Assembly: GCF_032854445.1 (NCBI RefSeq)
Contig: NC_088301.1
Coordinates: 49,215,187-49,279,186 of the forward strand
Reading direction: 5' to 3'
DNA length: 64,000 nt
Source of the DNA: Liolophura sinensis
Taxonomy: Eukaryota; Mollusca; Polyplacophora; Chitonida; Chitonidae
Part shown: one piece after another, positions 50,701 to 63,000 of the stretch
Numbering within the stretch: the stretch's first letter is position 1
How the letters are laid out: each line of letters starts with the position of its first letter
Notes under the pieces: generated by a model
What the model was told of the DNA's origin: nothing
The model's database searches: none
What the model saw: the letters and a program-made list of their open reading frames with translations, nothing else
Translations under genes and position numbers: made by a program

Positions 50701-53700
50701 ACAGCACATGGCGGGCTTAGCTGCATGTTCGACCAGTGGGTCACAGTGGGTGGGTTATCGTCCACTTGCTGTACAACTGCTGTGTCTGATGCGCAAGTCC
50801 TTTTAGCAAAATTAATAAGTTTTCCAATGTATGTTTCTATTTCAAATCTATGCTTCGAAACATACATTCGTATACATTCGATACGTAATACAAACATTTT
50901 ATCTATATTTAAATGCAGGCACCTTAAAACACACGGTTTCACTCCTTATAGTTTAAGCAGATTAAAACCGTACGAATAACAAATGTAATTTTTTGTATCA
51001 GTGCATTGTAAATGGCGCTTACTCTATGGATATTGGGGACATGGATGGTCTGGCATCGGAACTCATTGGAATACGAGATGCTCTTGTAAATATGAAGGAA
51101 ACCTTCACTAATATACACGGTACGTTCTGACATGCCTTAATCTGAAAAACAAATGTTGCCTATATTATGAATATTTAGTTGTATCTGAAAATCGTTGTCT
51201 CACAAAATAGAAAATAGAGGTATAAATAGGCATTAAACGATTCAAAACCATCAGATAATTATCTTCAAATAACAAGCTTGTTAATATTTTCCAGATAAAG
51301 TTAGCCCAGCAGCTTTCTACAACGATTTACGTCCTTTTCTAGGAGGGTAAGCATCATGATTGTTAATTGAAGTGAATTGAACCGAATTGAATGTTTCTTC
51401 ACCATACCTAAATATACGTATAATGACATATCTCTTAAATGGCGGGAATAAAGTCCGATGGTCTTGTTCAATCACTGACTCATCAGTATCAAATAATAAC
51501 ACGTTTGTTAACACGTAACAAGTTTGTTCCCAAAAGTGTTGTCTGTGTAATTTCTATAAATGTTTTGAAGCCAAACTTATTCAGTGGTGTTTAAAAGTGT
51601 TGGCTTTTGTGATTTGGTACCTTCTATTAAGTATTGTCATTATTTGACCTTCAACCTCTTATTAATGGTTTTGACTCGAACCTTTGAATTGGTTTAATTT
51701 GAAGCCTTTATGTTATTCGTGTACAAGCCCTGTTAGTCTTTTATTTACAGATGGGGTAAGGAAGGGTCTGCTTTACCAGATGGTCTGTTGTTTGAGGGTG
51801 TCAGTGATGTGCCTGTCAAAGTAAGCCAGCTTGCGATTTATTTGTATACATTTATATTTCGTGTTATATTCCTAAAATACGCAAAAGATCAAAACTAGCA
51901 AAGCGCGTGGATCTGTTTCAGCTTTATTTGGTAACTGTTTACTTCTTTCGACCTACTCGCTTAGGCGTTGGAGTAACATTCCAAGAAATGTACACTTGTT
52001 TTATGATCAAAAATTCCGCATTCAGATCATGCAATCGAACGTGAACGTACACTTTCCTTTGCTTATTTGGAAGAACTATTTGTCTTAGAAAATTGTTTCA
52101 CTAGCGAAAATTGGTGATGGGGCATATATATATATTGTATATATATATATTGTGTAAGCTCTGCGTGTCTGTATTCTTATATAGTGCATTGGTGACACTG
52201 GGGCTCAAACATCGATATTTGCCTGCCTGGATGCCTTCTTGGGCATACAGCACTCACAACCAGGTAGGAAGGCGCACTGTCTCTCATAAAACAGTAAGAT
52301 GGCCAATTGGACAATTTCGAAAAGCACACATCGCCTAAGAAATGACAAAGTCAGATATTTTAATTTTATTTCACGTAAAATTAATTACATAAAAGAATTT
52401 ACAAATTTTAAAAAAATATATTCTATTAACTGAATACATGTACATTGAGTATATATATTATCGGCGACACTGAAGAGTCAAACGGACCGAGGTATTATTT
52501 GATTGTAATTTATCGTCCTACTCATAAGGATGTCAAAAGAAGAAAAATGGGTACAGATCAGAGGAAATTACTTCTTTTTTCTCGGAATGTGACGAATCAA
52601 TACTATAAAAATCCAGCCGTAGAATTGGAAGCTATATTTTACAGTCACATAAAGTTTATTTACCATTTGGTTTTGTCCGTCACAGAATCCAAAACATTCC
52701 TCCTGCTAATGAAGGACTACATGGTACGTGAACACAGAATGTTTGTTGAAGCCTTGGAGAAACGACCGTCCACTCGGGAATTTGGTAAAACTGTAGTTGT
52801 TTCTGTATATGTAGCATATACTGATCCAATTTTAGGTTATAAACAAAAACGAAGAAGCCATAACTACTTTACCTTCCAAATTTAGCCCAATATATATATA
52901 TATATATAGAAACGACTCCAACTCAAGAAAGCATACCCTATACACTTAGGGTTTGATGAACCATATATAGGCAATTCACCTAGCTTGAACATACACAAAT
53001 CATTTGTTAAGAAAATATATGCTAACAAGTAACAATTAACATTGACAGTGGAACGCCATATTAAAGTTTCATAAGTGGAGACCTAATTTCCACAATGTAA
53101 CAAAACGTATTCAGTGCTTATCAAGCAAGTTGATAATCCACAAATATCCTCTAATACGCTCGTCACTTTTATTTCTTTTCAGTAGTGTCTAGCTGTGATG
53201 AAAAGTTAAAGGGCGCCTATAATGACTGTTTGACTGCGGCTGCAGATTTCCGAAGCTTCCACATCCAAGTTGTAGCCAAGTAATTTCGATTTATTTTTTT
53301 ACTGGTGTTCAAATTGAAAAAAAGTCTGCTTATAGTCATGGGTATCAGGGAAAATATATAAAAGGCAAGAAAATAGAATTATACATAAGGGATTGACAAT
53401 ATTTCGCACACGTAGCCATAGTGTAGAAGCTCTTAAGGACTTGGCCAATCACAAGCCATGAAATCGTCACGTGAACATTGGCATCGAAGTCACATAATTT
53501 GTCGGCTCTTGATTGTTAGTTTTTCTTCAAATGGTTCTTCAAAAACCGCCACTGATGTACAAATTAAGGCTTGAGGTTCTTTTAAGAGTTAAATGGAAGC
53601 ATTTTGGTCTGGATAATCATAAATTTATGTAGAACTTAGAGCAAGTACCAGTGTCGCCATGTCTACATGCTGGACAGAGGGCTGGAGTAATTTGTCAGGG

Positions 53701-55365
53701 CGAGCTGACAATAAGAAAATTTCGTTGCATACTTTTTCCTCAGCCAGAATTATTCTTCACAACATTGGCAGAAATGAATCTAATCTATATGAAAGGCCCT
53801 ACTGTGTACATTCCTTGATGCATACAGCCAGGTAATGTTGAAACCCCTGCAGGCGGAGATGAAAATGTAAACGACCATTGAAAGATATTTTTATTTGTAT
53901 ATTTCCCTATCAAAATGTTGATGTCTGATCATGTCGCGCGACCTTGTTTAATACAAAATGGCACAGGAGAACTCCAGTGTAATGAGAAGTCAGTCTGGAC
54001 AGATGCATCACAAAATGTCGCCCACAAATGAGTGACTAGGTAATTTGCTATTTATTCTGTTCACTGGCCTTGGGGAATGAATTAAACGTTTTAAGAACAC
54101 CTCTTGAATACTTCTTTGGGAATTGATTCATATTTAGTAGTTGACTTTATTTTTACATTACTTCGGACTGGAGAAATTTTCACTAACAGGACGGTGGTAA
54201 GGTTTTTGGATAGAGAAACCCGGAGTAATCGGAACATTCTCGACTACTTGTTTCATTGATAACTATGGATGATATCGAAATTGGATGGATGATATCGATA
54301 TCGCGGTGCAAGATAAATCCCGATTTTGATGTCTCCGTAACGACTGCGTAGATATCAGGGGGGTTTTGTCAAACATTCATTTAACAAAACTGTAGACAAA
54401 TTATTACTCACAAAGGTTAAACACGTGTAGACATTGTCTAGAGGGAGTGTGTTCAAGACAAGCAATTTATCCACGTACGCAAGTTTGTGCTGAGACTGAT
54501 CTTCCCTAAGCGTGATGCCGTACCAGCCGTAGTTATGCCCCTTGAACAACTTTTCTCCACTCGATGGAATGAGAAATGTTACGTTTCCCGTTAATAATTA
54601 TAATAACTCTTTTTAATATTTAATATTAAGCGTTTTTTGCCAACGTTTGTTTTCCAGATATATTGTGTCAATGGCAAATAAGGATCAGCAGGACAGTAAG
54701 GAGAAATCAGAAGATAAAGGCACCGGAGGAACAAGTAATACTCTTTTAATCAAACCTGAATAAAAGTATTCAATTCCATTTAAATTCAATGTTTTAAATA
54801 GTACAATTATCACAACTCTTCTACCTTTACAATTCAGGTAGTATGTATTACATTGTGAGCTCAAGCTTTTTTGCATTTGCTACTTCTTGTCATATATATC
54901 AAACCCCATAACATAAAACATAATTTTCACCCGAAATAAAAAAGTATCCAAAAGACACCCTGAATCAAAGGAAGTTGACATTCCAATATAGCAGCCGCGA
55001 AGGGTAGTAGGCGTAAAGTATTGATACATTATAAGACGGAAAAGGTTTACCTGATGAAATATCAGACTGTGGCAGCTGCTCTGGAGCTATAACATGGTAA
55101 TGTATTTAGGACAGGTGCATATTTTCCAGACTCACTATTTTAATCCATCGGACCGGACAGATTGCTAATATATGCTGAAGATGCAACGGTGTTTTTTTGT
55201 CTAATTCATTAGGTGAAAGTCCACTTATCTAAATAATATCAGGTATCTGGATGAAGCCATTGTTTAGTGCCGCTGAAGTAATCAATCTTTTTCATGTTTC
55301 CAGATGTCATGCCGTTTTTGAAGGGTTTAAGGACTGAAACTAAAGACAGCGTCATAACGAAGTGA
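47774..55365 (+). CDS. IDO: Indoleamine 2,3-dioxygenase family haem protein, 14 exons, complete
   Basis: IDO cleaves the indole ring of tryptophan to N-formylkynurenine in the cytosol; in abalone and relatives an IDO-derived protein serves as myoglobin. Exons: 47774-47851, 48154-48249, 48542-48655, 49133-49251, 49772-49786, 50188-50287, 51002-51119, 51295-51346, 51751-51820, 52185-52263, 52686-52784, 53183-53279, 54658-54734, 55304-55365. All introns are GT-AG, and the join is 391 codons plus TGA with no frame conflict. Landmarks: QRLAHLQLSVIASGYVW; LFLANWQRKD; Phe158 and Thr162 at the positions of human IDO1 Phe163 and Ser167; Phe221, Tyr222, Arg226 for Phe226, Phe227, Arg231; GDTGAQTS for the human GGSAGQSS loop; proximal haem ligand His340 (SFHIQ); and mobile-loop KGTGGT at 366-371. 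Length matches the family (about 400). These features favour an enzyme. Known family members are interferon- or substrate-regulated, but nothing here shows regulation. Confidence 0.93.
49465..49600 (+). repeat. SINE-like element in intron 4 of the IDO gene
   Basis: GGATGGTCGTGGGTTTCCCC, CGGCTCTGCCCGGTTTCCTC, CCACCATAATGCTGGCCGCT, then GTATAAGTGAAATATTCTTG, AGTACGGCGAAAAACACCAA and an (AAAT)n tail. It is the copy closest to 20600-20800. Confidence 0.8.
49772..49786 (+). other. IDO: 15-nt micro-exon 5 of the IDO gene
   Basis: ATTACCGTCGCTTAG lies between a long T-run ending AG and GTATGT. It takes phase 2 from exon 4 and passes phase 2 to exon 6, restoring residues ELPSLS between KDTS and NMRC. 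Human IDO1 has a few extra residues here (PNKPLTYE), so a direct exon 4 to exon 6 splice would leave a gap. The relic copy keeps an equivalent 15-nt exon at 39610-39624 with intact splice sites. Confidence 0.8.
49850..50075. repeat. Degenerate short tandem repeat in IDO intron 5
   Basis: Repeated words of the type GTAGTAACTACTCTGTG, GTAGTAATTATTCTGTG, CTAGTAACTATTCTG and GTAGTTATTCTATTTCGTAA, spaced roughly 45-60 bases apart between micro-exon 5 and exon 6. Confidence 0.6.
50515..50740. repeat. GC-rich minisatellite in IDO intron 6
   Basis: About four units of 55-65 bases with the core ACGGGACACCAGGCTGGA and CACATGGCCAGTTCAG. The GC content is strikingly above that of the surrounding intron. 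The last unit is the most diverged. Confidence 0.75.
52115..52155. repeat. (TA)n tract just before IDO exon 10
   Basis: Two TA runs separated by TTGTATATAT end about 30 bases upstream of the exon 10 acceptor at 52184. Another TA run lies at 52889-52910 after exon 11. Confidence 0.8.
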
Positions 55366-55447
55366 TAATGCTTATGGATCGGTTCCAGGATGTTTTGTTT
55401 CGGGAAAGGCAACAAATGCAAAGTGGCAAATAGCGGTCGTTGTCAGA

Positions 55448-55453
55448 AATAAA
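55448..55453 (+). terminator. IDO: Polyadenylation signal of the IDO gene
   Basis: AATAAA 83 bases after the stop codon, followed by the GT-rich GCTGTGGACTGGATTGCTTG. This spacing and order fit a cleavage and polyadenylation site, giving a short 3' untranslated region. Confidence 0.55.
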
Positions 55454-58400
55454 GCTGTGGACTGGATTGCTTGCGATATAGTGACGTGGATTATCTGTGC
55501 AACCATCAGTCCGATTTGTCATGTATATAATAATTCACTAATCAAGGAAGCAATCCTTGCGAAATATAGACATATTTTAACAATATTTTGTAACTCATTA
55601 TGTGGCTTTACTTATTTATTGTTGCATAGCATCAAACTCAAGATTGATTTACTTTAATAAATCGTGAAATTCAGTTTTATGGATAGATGGCTATCGTTAT
55701 GTTTATTTAATACTGATGTGCCATGGTGATTTATACAATCTACGAACAATTTACAACGTGACGGTCAATGTATCAAATTTAAAATGGGATCGTATCTATA
55801 TTATCAGAGACTAATTAAACTGGATTAAGGTAATATTCTGAATTATGGTTTTCCTCTTCACATCAGGTGAGGCGGATAGCTGCAGCGTTGACACATCCAT
55901 TCACATCTTATTATTTGGTATGAGCAGCTGCGTTTGCTGTAAATATCCGTATGGAATACTAGTATACAAGCAGTATACAAAGGTACGGTAACGAATTGAC
56001 TGAAATCTATCCCAAAGCTTAGGTACGTTTTTAAGTAAGTCTTTTTCAGGCCAATGTGAAGTGCATGTCAGTCTGTAAATGTTCACTTCACTAGCAAAAC
56101 ATGGGGAGTAACTCTTGCTGCTGTCGACAAAATCAGCATCAAAAAAGTGGTGAATGTACGTGGCCTGTTAAACATAATTGTTGGCTTTCACTCTATTTAC
56201 TTTAGAGCTAGAACCTGGCAACAGGAAATTAACCCGTTACAAGCATATCAAGATTTTTGCAGTCATGGAAGACGATCTGAGCTCGAATCCAGTTTAGACT
56301 GCGGCTTTAGGTCAGGACTTTTTGTCAGGTAACTGATGGCTTCCTCGGAAGATTTAACAACCTTGTTCATTGACGAGTTAAACAAAAAATTCGATTTACT
56401 CAACCAATAGATAAATAAATAAATTCTATTGAGTTTTATATGGCGTAAAATATTTTATTTACACCACTTTAGTGAAAAATGCAGGTGGGCAGAGGAAAGC
56501 GGACATATTTACCCTCCTGTTATGTATATCAGTCGTAAGCCTTTAATCAGCAGATGTTAAGAAATCAGGAAACTATGTTAATCTTTATTGGGTAAGGCGA
56601 TTTTTATTTACTTATCTCTGAGGTACAGATATCAAAAAGAGCTTTGATATACAGCAGATTACGACATCCATGTCGAAAGAAAAATCAGCACAAAACATGA
56701 CTTCCACCGAAAGATGATCCGAAGATCACTACAGTAAGGTATATGTTTCTCTTATCGGTACAGCATTACACGCGAACATGTTTGGTGCCCCGTGCCTAAC
56801 GTTTATATTATTTAATATATTTATGTATATGTTTTATTTATTTATAATACATTTATGTATGTTTTAATTGGTATTTTGCGCAGTTTCAAGAATATTTGAC
56901 AGCGGCTATGTTTATGAGGTTGAGAACAGGGCCGATGGGAACTAAATGCACCTCGTCAAGTACTGATTTGTTACTACTAATCACTTGGACTAGAACTCCC
57001 GACTATTGACCTTCTGGCAGAAGCCTTTACAGTCTGAAGTCTCATTGTATGGCCACCCGAATTTGTACACGCCCATAAAGTAGATGTGAATATGTTACCG
57101 GCATGCCTGGTGATCACACCATATGGATCTGACATGTCTGACTCCAACCATTTACGTATAGGTCTGCGGGTGAAGATAATGTGAAATTCATGCAGGTTGG
57201 ATAGAGAACCAGACACATCGGATAAGTCTACCTCCTGTCTTTCGAAACCCCAAAGCCATATGTTACACGCAAAGGACGAAACGAAAATCATTGGCAGATT
57301 TGCATTCAATTAAGTGATAACATCTGGGATGCAGTCGGTAAAAATTTGATTACTCCAGTTCCCCACTAGCTTTTACATTTCAAGCAAATACTCCAGGGAC
57401 CCATTCTAAAATGCGCACGTAACTTTGCGACAAGTACAACTATTATGGCAAGGTATCTCATCAGTATGTGTTACCATATGGCAGTTACCCTCCCGCAAGT
57501 TTGTGCACGCTTTGTAGAACGGTCCCCTGACCATAGATAATGTCCAGGTTGTCCTTCGTTAAATTATTCTTACAGCCTTTGTATCGCATAACATTCTATG
57601 TTGGATACTAACGTCTACAGTTACTTCTCCAGACTAAGAGTTCGAGGCAACACTGTTTATTTAGGCAAGAATAATTTACTGTCTTTAGTGTGGTCAGTTT
57701 TATGAGTTAGTCCGCCCTGATTTGTGTTTAACTTTATAACAATGTATTGGTCAATTCGATTTGCAACTTGTACCTTAAATTAGTGATTTTAGGGTTTTAT
57801 GTCCACAGATGATCTATAAGGATGCACAGTCTGAAGGGATCCATTTATGCTATATAAAATATTTTACTAGCACTGATAATTCGATTTGCAAGCACGACGT
57901 CGGAGGAAATCAAAAGTTAGAGCGATGTAAAACAGCAATTACTTTATTCAAGTTTTAAAGTAACGGATATCGACCGATCGATGCTTGAATGCTGAGATGT
58001 GTCGTGTGTGGGGAACATTAACTCTTATCACCGCACGAGTTTATCTTAAGTCTCTCTAACCGCTTGGTGTAACCTTTGGAAACAAACGCTAATTTAAGCC
58101 ATACTAATGTATTGATGTCTTTGTTGTCAATGATACCACCTTGGTTTAACTGAAGCTGAGCTGATGCGATGGTGGAGTAACCTTGAGCACTACTGTAGGT
58201 TTCACTTTTTAATTGGCATTTTTTTCAAACTCTTTATACGGATTAGCTCCGTTATCGCTTAAAACTGACTGACTAATTTGATATAAAGTGCAGAAATCAA
58301 ACAGACTTGTCGCCATCTATTGTACGTTGCTTTATACTCATCTTGCTTTGTATATTAAAGGCAAACTGATTTGACACTCACCACCCCGCTCTTGTATGCT

Positions 58401-59963
58401 GCAGACTAACGGACATGACACTCCCCAACCCAGACTTGTACGTTACAAACTAACCTATTACAGACACTCGAGGCATCACTGTTTTTTTTTAAATGACTGG
58501 TATTTAAATGATTTCGATGTGCAACTGGTACCTTAGACTTGTCGAGAGGCCAGGTCTTTCTCCCCAACCCAGACTTGTGTGTTACAGACTATCCGATTTG
58601 ATACTCACCACGCCGGTTCTTACCATTGTTACAGGCGTGTTTTGTAATTACAGGCGTGTTTCTGGTCAAAGCCATCTGTTCTGCTGTTCGTACCTTACTT
58701 TGCAATGAAATTCAGTGGGAAAACTGACAATATTGCACTCATTCCTTGCAAAAGAACAATGGACAAGTCAGCTTGGAACCGAGTAGCCATTGACATGTAT
58801 GTTTGGCGATTTGTTTTTATGACTGTCATAGTTGTATCATAACCTTTGTTTGTGGAAGTATAAGCATGCTGATCATATGAACTTGGTGGTTTTATGAACA
58901 GTAGGAACATGTGCAACCATATTTGCATTTAGCCTGGACATTATTCATGGACTACAAGTTTGAAATTTGAATTGCATGCCATGACAAGAAGATCTTCCCT
59001 GCATGCGTGGGTGAAAACTGACGACTGCTTTTCTTAAGCTACATGTTACCAAGTTCACATACTATTTATGTATTACCTCTTGCATATTCCTTTTGTAACG
59101 AGATTTTTACGCTGTTTTGGAAATTAATCTTGCGATTATCAGATTGAAAAGCCCCTTCATGATTTACAAGTTTATATACGAATTTTAGATTTGACACTTA
59201 GACTTTACTCACAACCCAAGCGAGGACCCACATTGCTATTTGTCCGTAACTCGTACTCATCACTGGGTTTTAGATTGGCATTTGTCTGAAACTTGAAATC
59301 AGGCGCGAAGGACACTTTACAAGCATCTGTGGTACTTCGATCCCTTACATGGATCATGTTTCTCAGAGCTTATAATTATACAGGTTATAGGCAAATGTTT
59401 GGCTTATCCATGGATTTTCTGACATGACCTTTGGATACGTTATCAGTGCTCAAGCTTTTTGTTTTACGGCTGACTGAATCCATTCCGACCTTTTCAAGTG
59501 ACATACTCGATCACAGATTAGTTCTTCTGAAAAAGGAGTCGAGCTTTGCCTATTGATGCTTCTGGTTGCTGGCCATTATGAACCTCCTAGAAATTCCTGC
59601 TCCAAAGTATACACACTTATTTTTCTTGTTATCGACCGAGCATGGGCTGCCACAGTTGGAGAAACTCATTTTTGTTATTGGGGCGAGCTCAGATGAAAGC
59701 CGTGTGATGATATCAAGCATTTATGGACGGTGAAGATGGCTTCATTGAGCTGGAAGCAGCCTGGGCAGCGTCGGCAGGATCACGTGACTGTAGTCAATAT
59801 CTAAGCATCTTAACAATACTATAGGCAAAAACACACGACGAGCGAGCAGTAGAGGATACGGCGATGAAGTGAATCGGGTATAAGGTGGCCCATATCCGAG
59901 GATTACGGAGAAGTTCAACAGATGATATAACACTATACAGGGTAGATTCAAAAATAACACAAC
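55454..59963. other. Spacer between the IDO gene and the stress-protein exon
   Basis: No gene is recognised. A 110-codon open frame on the - strand (56977-57309) begins with ATG but shows no family motif. The stretch 56865-56945 is a worn reverse-oriented SINE-like tail. Short tandem repeats occur at 58366-58612. Confidence 0.5.
58366..58612. repeat. Imperfect tandem repeat, about 45 bp unit
   Basis: Three related units contain TTGACACTCACCACCCCGCT, TGACACTCCCCAACCCAGAC and TCTCCCCAACCCAGACTTGT, each followed by a GTTACA-type word and ACTAACC or ACTATCC. The first two are adjacent (58366-58455); the third is separated by about 110 bases. Confidence 0.65.
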
Positions 59964-60036
59964 ATGGCTGCGGCTGGCGCAAGAGTCGTTTTGATCGCAG
60001 TGGACGACAGCGAGCCTTCGGAGTTAGCCTTTCAAT
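59964..60036 (+). CDS. First coding exon of a universal stress protein-like gene
   Basis: The ATG at 59964 opens MAAAGARVVLIAVDDSEPSE then LAFQ, ending in phase 1 (T) before the donor GTAAGT. A hydrophobic strand followed by a conserved AVDDSE and a helix starting SELAF is the N-terminal nucleotide-binding strand and loop of the universal stress protein (UspA) family, where the Asp after VAVD contacts ATP. Families of such proteins are common in molluscs. The next residue would begin with T (Tyr or Trp), as expected. No further exons were found before 64000, so the remainder is probably beyond the window or behind a long intron. Confidence 0.65.
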
Positions 60037-63000
60037 GTAAGTAGTCATATCGAACCATTAACCATTGCTCCTTTAAAACCGAACAGCAGTTACCGCCTGT
60101 GACTTGGTATCGGGTCTCAATGCTAAACATTGTTGCAGCCCTCGTGGTTGGCTGTGTACGACATCAAGTCTCCATAATACCAATAGACCGCTAACGAAGC
60201 AGCGTGCATCTTTGTAATTGCTTAGGTTTACCACACTCAGCTTTGTTCTCCTACTGGTATATACACCTATGAGGTTTTTAACATAGCGATTTCATCAGCA
60301 GTGTATTATACTGCAATATTTGACATGGTACGGTCATCAGAGACTACATTAAATCAGGTTATTACATTAATTTCCTTCACTACAGTCAGTAGTGAAAAAT
60401 GCCTACGTAAGACCCGAATGTCACAGAATATGACATTGGAATTAAACATGATAATACACTTTTTGAACAGAAATGCATGAAAACTGCAGCATTGCTATGG
60501 AAATGTGCATATTCTGAATATGCAGTCAGCTGGAATTACTCTTTTGCCAATTAAGAAAAATATACTATCTCTAAGTCGCCAGTTGAATGAATATAGTTAA
60601 TCTGTAGAGTAAAATGATGAAAATTGACAACTATAATTGGACATAGTTAACTGATGGCAACTTATATTTGAAAGCCCTAGTACTGGGACAACACAATATG
60701 GCCAGCGGAGCTCCGTGGCTCATCATTCTAGCCAGGCCTGACATTCTAGGAGGTTTCTTGTAAACATATCGGAAGTGATAAAGGGGAACACGATGAAGCA
60801 TCCGCGTGGCATTTACTAGATGCCTTGAAAATATATACGAAGAGTCGTCCACAGTGGGAGAGGGGAATCCTCAAGGATGTACTCGAGAAGGTTAACCGTT
60901 GCTATCTGTGGTGCCACAGCCCTGGGCTCAAAGATAGCACTGCCGCCAGCCATCCCTCACCATGGAGCAAAACTCTACACTAGTTTCGTCTTACATACAT
61001 CGTCCGAGAGCAAGTATTGAGCGCTTACTGACTGGAGTCTTAGCAGTCCAGTGTTACTAGTCCATCGATTCATGTAGAGACTGCAATGCTCAAAGAAAAG
61101 TATGTTTGTTGAGACAATACTTGTTAGATTTCTTGAAAACCAAGCATGATTGATACAGAATCTCTAGCTTCGTACAGCTGCAATGGCATAGACATGTTCG
61201 GCTATTATTTTATTCGTCTTAATTTCAGGACGATTTAGTGAGTAATCCTGAAATTTAATGCTTTGACATCTACAAACTGTTTCTGTGGCAGTCTTTCTGT
61301 AAGTCCTTGTAGATGTGACGCAAGTCTACACTTTGGTATGCAGAGCACGTTGGAATTGATTACTCCAAGGCAGAAAAACCTTCTCATTCAGAACAAACAC
61401 TAATCCCATCTGATGGAAGTCCGTGTCGCTTTAAGTGACGCGCTGAAGGAGATTCTGATAAATTCCCAATTCCATAAATTCGTGTGTAATGCCTGCTTGG
61501 GATAAGCTCTCTTGATATCACCATTTATTCCTGGCAATTGAAGGTCAATGGGTCATGGGACTGCTCTTTTATTATGTGGCTGATATGCTGCATATCACTC
61601 ATAGGAATGATATATAGGGAACGGAATCTTGTGATGTGTACGTTAACTAAGTAGTCATACATGTTGCAGTAGCGCTCTAGACGGGGAAGAATTGAGAAGA
61701 GTTTTCCGAAAGCTTAGCCTAACATAGATGAGCTGGCATTTTGGAGCATTCCCAAATCACATGGCAGTGAAATTGGCCAGCTAGATGTGCTAGACGGACG
61801 AGATGAAATGGGCTCTACTTTCAAGGGTTTAACAACTAGTGAAATGAATGAAGCCAGCATCTGTCCCAAAATATCTGTATACCCAACGACCCAGACGTAC
61901 GTTTAAGACACTTAAGAATGGCTTTGATTATACTTGGGGATGTACTTGCTAGTTTAAGACTAGATCATGGCGCCGTGAGGGTTTGAAATGATTCCCTTAT
62001 TCGCAAACGTTTATATATAATATAACAAATATTATAATTAATTCAAATATTATAATTAATATTGAATATTCAAATCAATATTTAATTTAATAAACTCCAT
62101 CCATCCAGGTAATTTGCACATAACGTTTCACAGTGCGTTGCGAGAAGACCGTAGAGTAGACCGTAATAATGTGTCACAATCTGGCTACAGGACTTTGGTT
62201 TATGCGGTTAATGAAGGCGTGAAGAGGAAAGGGATGAATTTGAAGTTTTCTTGTGTGTTGGTCGTGTTTCATGTCTTAATGACCTTCACTTCAAATTAGT
62301 ATAATGACTATAGTCAGATCACGGGCACAGAAAAAAGATTGGTTCGTTAACGAATCACGTGTCAGTGGAATTTGTTACATGCTTCCTGTGATAAAACCGG
62401 GGAGGGGATTCGGTTTGCTTTTGCCTTCTGCCAAATACCGTTATGGCAATGATTACGTTTCCAGGCACGACATCCTTTATGACACCTCCGCACCCATCTC
62501 TTCTTCAACATGTAGCTTTTATTAGCGTTTTATCATGTTATTGATTTGCGGTCAAATCTAGCTATAGGGGCCTATTTACACCTGTTATTTTCCGTTGAAA
62601 CTATTGATTTTGTGCTGTAGTTTGGCCCTTGATGACGCATCCAACTAGATTTCCAATCGGTATCGGTCTGAATCATCTTGTTTGTTAACTACGTCCATGA
62701 TATGAAGCGTAAAGTTTATAAGTACAGATGAAACGAGATAATTTTACCAAGAAGTGACAATGACAATCCGAGTCCATCTAAACCCATGGATGTTGATATT
62801 GACTGTATGCGAAAGTAAACCATTTTAGGATTAAACATTTAGCAATGAGCCTTTACAAAAGTTGTAAAAGATCATGTTAGAAAATGACATAGAACATGGA
62901 AGTCTATGAATTGTCGCCTAAAAGGTAAAACAATGACATAGGGGGCCTACATGTAGGAGACATTTGTTAATTTCTCTTGAAAAAGGGCGATAATACGCGT

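Noticed and set aside
52445-52885. 146-codon open frame as an independent gene
   Set aside because: Its middle part is IDO exon 11 (52686-52784) in the correct phase; the rest is read-through of intron sequence.
56977-57309. 110-codon - strand open frame
   Set aside because: It starts with ATG but has no recognisable motif, and its length can occur by chance in a 64 kb window.
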